From positions 1-17,435 of the forward strand of contig PIVW01000066.1 in the NCBI GenBank assembly GCA_003353825.1: a DNA stretch of 17,435 nt, read 5' to 3'. Position numbers and translations under genes: made by a program. Below the pieces are notes generated by a model. The model ran no database searches, was not told the origin of the DNA, and saw only the letters and a program-made list of their open reading frames with translations. Within the stretch, counting starts at the first letter, position 1. Every line of letters begins with the position of its first letter. This document shows positions 15,413-17,435 of this stretch, piece by piece. This stretch comes from Chloroflexota bacterium. Lineage in GTDB: Bacteria; Chloroflexota; Anaerolineae; J102.

Positions 15413-16687
15413 ATGCTGCCACGACGTTCAACTCACCCTACCCTGTTCCCGGCAACGCCTCCGAGCGTGGAACAGGTTACTCACAATCGAACCGGATTCT
15501 GGTTTTCGGCGGTACTTGCTCTATTAGGGCTCCTACTGTGTATTGCCCTGTTCAATTATGTGTTGATCCCAATCGACTGGCGATTACAAGGGGCTCAACT
15601 AATTGGGGTGGGATTTGCCATCAGTTTGATACCGTCCCTTATCTGGCTAGTTGCCTTTCATATATTTGATTGGCAAGAACCCGAACCCAAGCGAGGTGTT
15701 GTTCGGGTTTTTGCCTTCGCTGCTTTATTGGCAGGCGTCTTGCTGCCACTGCTCGCGAATGTTTTCCAGATCAGCACCTGGCTGGAGACTTTCTGGTGGT
15801 CTCATCTGGCAGGAAGTATTCTGGTAGTAGGTTTCACGCAGGCTGCGGTAATTTACGCGGCAGTGCGTTACGGGATCTACTTCGATCCCGAATTCAATGC
15901 GCGCCTGGATGGGATTATCTATGGCGCAGCCGCTGGGCTCGGTCTGGCGACGGCGCTCAACCTCTTTACGATCCTCGATCAGGGTTCGCTGAACACGACT
16001 CGTGATCTTATGTTTCTTGTTGCCAACGCTCTGGCTTATGCTGGTTTGGGCGGGCTGTTGGGTTATTTCTTAGGACTTTCTCGGTTCGAGAGAACCCCCT
16101 TTTATTTTCTACCGGGAGGGATCATCCTCATAGCCATTTTCACCGGATTCTTCGTTTTCTTGCATGGTCAAACCACACTTTTGAGTACTGAACAACAAGC
16201 CACACAGGTTCTCCTCGTAGCAGTCGCTCTTTCCGCTGGTGCGCTGGGAATGGCTTTTTTACTGATCCGTCGAGCAAACTTGGAAACACAGCATCTATAT
16301 GGAATAGAAGTGATCGATAAGCCTGCGATCTCGTCGGCAACCTTTCGGAACAAGGGAAGGCAATCTGCGAGTTCGGCTAAACAGGTGGGGCAGACACATG
16401 GGAATGCAATACGCAAGCGATCAGAACAACCCTCCCCCTCCCATGTTCGGGCTGCTGAGATGAAGAGAGTGCCTGTGAAAGCAAATGTACGAGGTCGGAC
16501 CCAGGAGGTATTCCAACGAGCAGGTAATGGTGATCGGGTTGCAGACAAGGCAAGCCCTCATACAACGTCACAGAATCGTACAGTGATCATACAGGATCTG
16601 GAAGAGAGCTGGCATGCGCTGATGGGCGATAAGACTGCAGCTTCAAGACGTGACATTATCGCAGAACAACGGGAGGGACCAGCATGA
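15413..16687 (+). CDS. PrsW-family membrane protein lacking catalytic residues
   Basis: A 424-aa integral membrane protein with about eight hydrophobic spans (roughly 30-50, 61-84, 97-117, 129-152, 167-188, 200-222, 232-252, 264-286) and a long polar, basic C-terminal tail (290-424). LDGIIYGAAAGLGLATALN (165-183) and LGGLLGYFLG (212-221) align with the PrsW protease core (DG-x-YG-x3-GLG-x8-N, GY-x-LG). PrsW proteins cleave anti-sigma factors in the membrane. Here the Glu-Glu pair is Thr-Gln (T142, Q143 in VGFTQAA), the Glu before the Asn of the next motif is Leu (ALN, 181-183), and the His before the GY-x-LG helix is Asn (N205). Only the last His (H251, LHG) remains. I infer a proteolytically dead relative. 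It overlaps the next gene by ATGA. Confidence 0.7.
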   Translation: MLPRRSTHPTLFPATPPSVEQVTHNRTGFWFSAVLALLGLLLCIALFNYVLIPIDWRLQGAQLIGVGFAISLIPSLIWLVAFHIFDWQEPEPKRGVVRVFAFAALLAGVLLPLLANVFQISTWLETFWWSHLAGSILVVGFTQAAVIYAAVRYGIYFDPEFNARLDGIIYGAAAGLGLATALNLFTILDQGSLNTTRDLMFLVANALAYAGLGGLLGYFLGLSRFERTPFYFLPGGIILIAIFTGFFVFLHGQTTLLSTEQQATQVLLVAVALSAGALGMAFLLIRRANLETQHLYGIEVIDKPAISSATFRNKGRQSASSAKQVGQTHGNAIRKRSEQPSPSHVRAAEMKRVPVKANVRGRTQEVFQRAGNGDRVADKASPHTTSQNRTVIIQDLEESWHALMGDKTAASRRDIIAEQREGPA

Positions 16688-17319
16688 TCGCAACTCACCA
16701 ACGAACCCCGCTCAGGCATCTCCCTGATGTCCGGCAGGAACGGCGTAATGGCATTCTCACAGCTCTTGTCATTCTCATGGCCCTGGCTGCCGGCTGGTTG
16801 TTCAAAGAGTATGTGTTGAGCTACTCGCATTCGGTTTCACTAGATCCTCAACTTCCCAAACTGGTTTTCCCCGCCAACTGGGTCGCACCGAAGACAGAAA
16901 GTCTCGCATTTCAGACGATCAATCCTCATAGCAGTGATTTGTTCGACTCTCGTATCGAGGTACGCATCGAAGATATGGCGAGCGATGATCATCTTAGCCT
17001 TTTGGCAGCAAACTGGGCCTTCCGGCAGACCGAGATGCTCATCGCCTATCGTAGTCTTGGTAGTGAGTCTATCCTCGGCCCTCTGGGCCAACCGGCGGTG
17101 CTGAACTCCTACGCTTATGTCACTAAACCTGATCCCAACACTCCTCGTGAACTCAATCTTCCGGTGGTGGTGCGGGCGCAGGATATGTTATTCGTGAACA
17201 AAAATGGTGTCACGGATCAACTGTTCATCATCACAAGTGCGGCTGATGCCGACCTCTGGGATGCCGAATCAGCCGCGTTCCAACAGATATTTTCTTCTCT
17301 GGGTGTGGAGTTGCCTTAA
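16684..17319 (+). CDS. Signal-anchored extracytoplasmic protein, PsbP/Mog1-like?
   Basis: A 211-aa protein with a basic N-terminus (RQERRNG, 17-23), one hydrophobic helix (about 24-41) and an outside domain of about 165 aa. FPANW (62-66) near the start of that domain and the C-terminal DADLWDAESAAFQQIFSSLG resemble the PsbP/Mog1/LpqN-type fold, whose members begin with a P-x-x-W segment and end in a helix plus 'il-S-f'. This is fold-level guesswork. No lipobox cysteine is seen. Its ATG overlaps the PrsW-like stop (ATGA, 16684-16687) with GGGAGGG 6 bp upstream, so it is made together with that protein and probably works with it. Confidence 0.6.
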   Translation: MIATHQRTPLRHLPDVRQERRNGILTALVILMALAAGWLFKEYVLSYSHSVSLDPQLPKLVFPANWVAPKTESLAFQTINPHSSDLFDSRIEVRIEDMASDDHLSLLAANWAFRQTEMLIAYRSLGSESILGPLGQPAVLNSYAYVTKPDPNTPRELNLPVVVRAQDMLFVNKNGVTDQLFIITSAADADLWDAESAAFQQIFSSLGVELP

Positions 17320-17435
17320 GCCTATATTTCGCAGTTTGTGAGAAAGAAATCGAGCAGCGACAAGAAAAATAACCCGAAAGTATTAGTGGGTTCTGACGAA
17401 CTCTTGTTCTCAGCCTATCTGGAGCATTAATCACC
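17320..17435 (+). other. Downstream of the two-gene operon, no gene seen
   Basis: Short non-coding tail to the window edge. AACCC (17371-17375) and GGGTT (17388-17392) could pair across a 12-nt loop, but the stem is weak and no T-run follows, so I do not call a terminator. Confidence 0.4.

Noticed and set aside
17371..17392. Terminator after the last gene
   Set aside because: A 5-bp stem with a 12-nt loop and no T-run is too weak to call.

Overview
The window reads as a bacterial chromosome segment. A Chloroflexota origin (Anaerolineae or Caldilineae type) is my inference from the style of the NADH dehydrogenase subunits, the HerA-like ATPase family, the 7-bp tandem repeats between genes and many starts without a Shine-Dalgarno sequence. 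No marker gene is present to prove it.

Left part (about 113-10279, + strand): eight consecutive subunits of respiratory complex I in the standard order nuoG-H-I-J-K-L-M-N. The peripheral-arm subunits NuoG and NuoI carry their iron-sulfur ligands, including the optional N7 site in NuoG. The membrane-arm subunits NuoH, J, K, L, M and N carry the conserved charged residues of the proton path. nuoA-F are not in the window; some may lie upstream. The run is interrupted only by a 183-bp spacer between nuoH and nuoI, which holds eight 7-bp repeats and a small hairpin. A 14-bp duplication sits at the nuoH start.

Middle (10302-14965, - strand, converging on nuoN): five co-directional genes. In transcription order they are a large HerA-like ATPase with a coiled-coil tail; a small one-helix membrane protein 2 bp behind it; a protein made of two internal copies of an Lrp/AsnC-effector-like domain without a DNA-binding part; a PaaG-like enoyl-CoA hydratase/isomerase; and a BrnA-type antitoxin with no visible BrnT toxin.

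Right part (15413-17319, + strand, divergent from the ATPase): a 447-bp intergenic region holds outward-facing candidate promoters and a structured leader of about 180 nt with a possible 23-codon leader ORF. The leader precedes two overlapping genes. The first is a multi-spanning membrane protein that aligns with the PrsW protease family but has lost its catalytic residues. The second is a single-helix anchored extracytoplasmic protein, possibly with a PsbP/Mog1-like fold. This pair and its leader are the best candidate here for something undescribed: a pseudoprotease and a one-helix partner, echoing the PrsW/RsiW topology without the catalysis.

I saw no rRNA, tRNA, CRISPR array, insertion sequence or phage gene.
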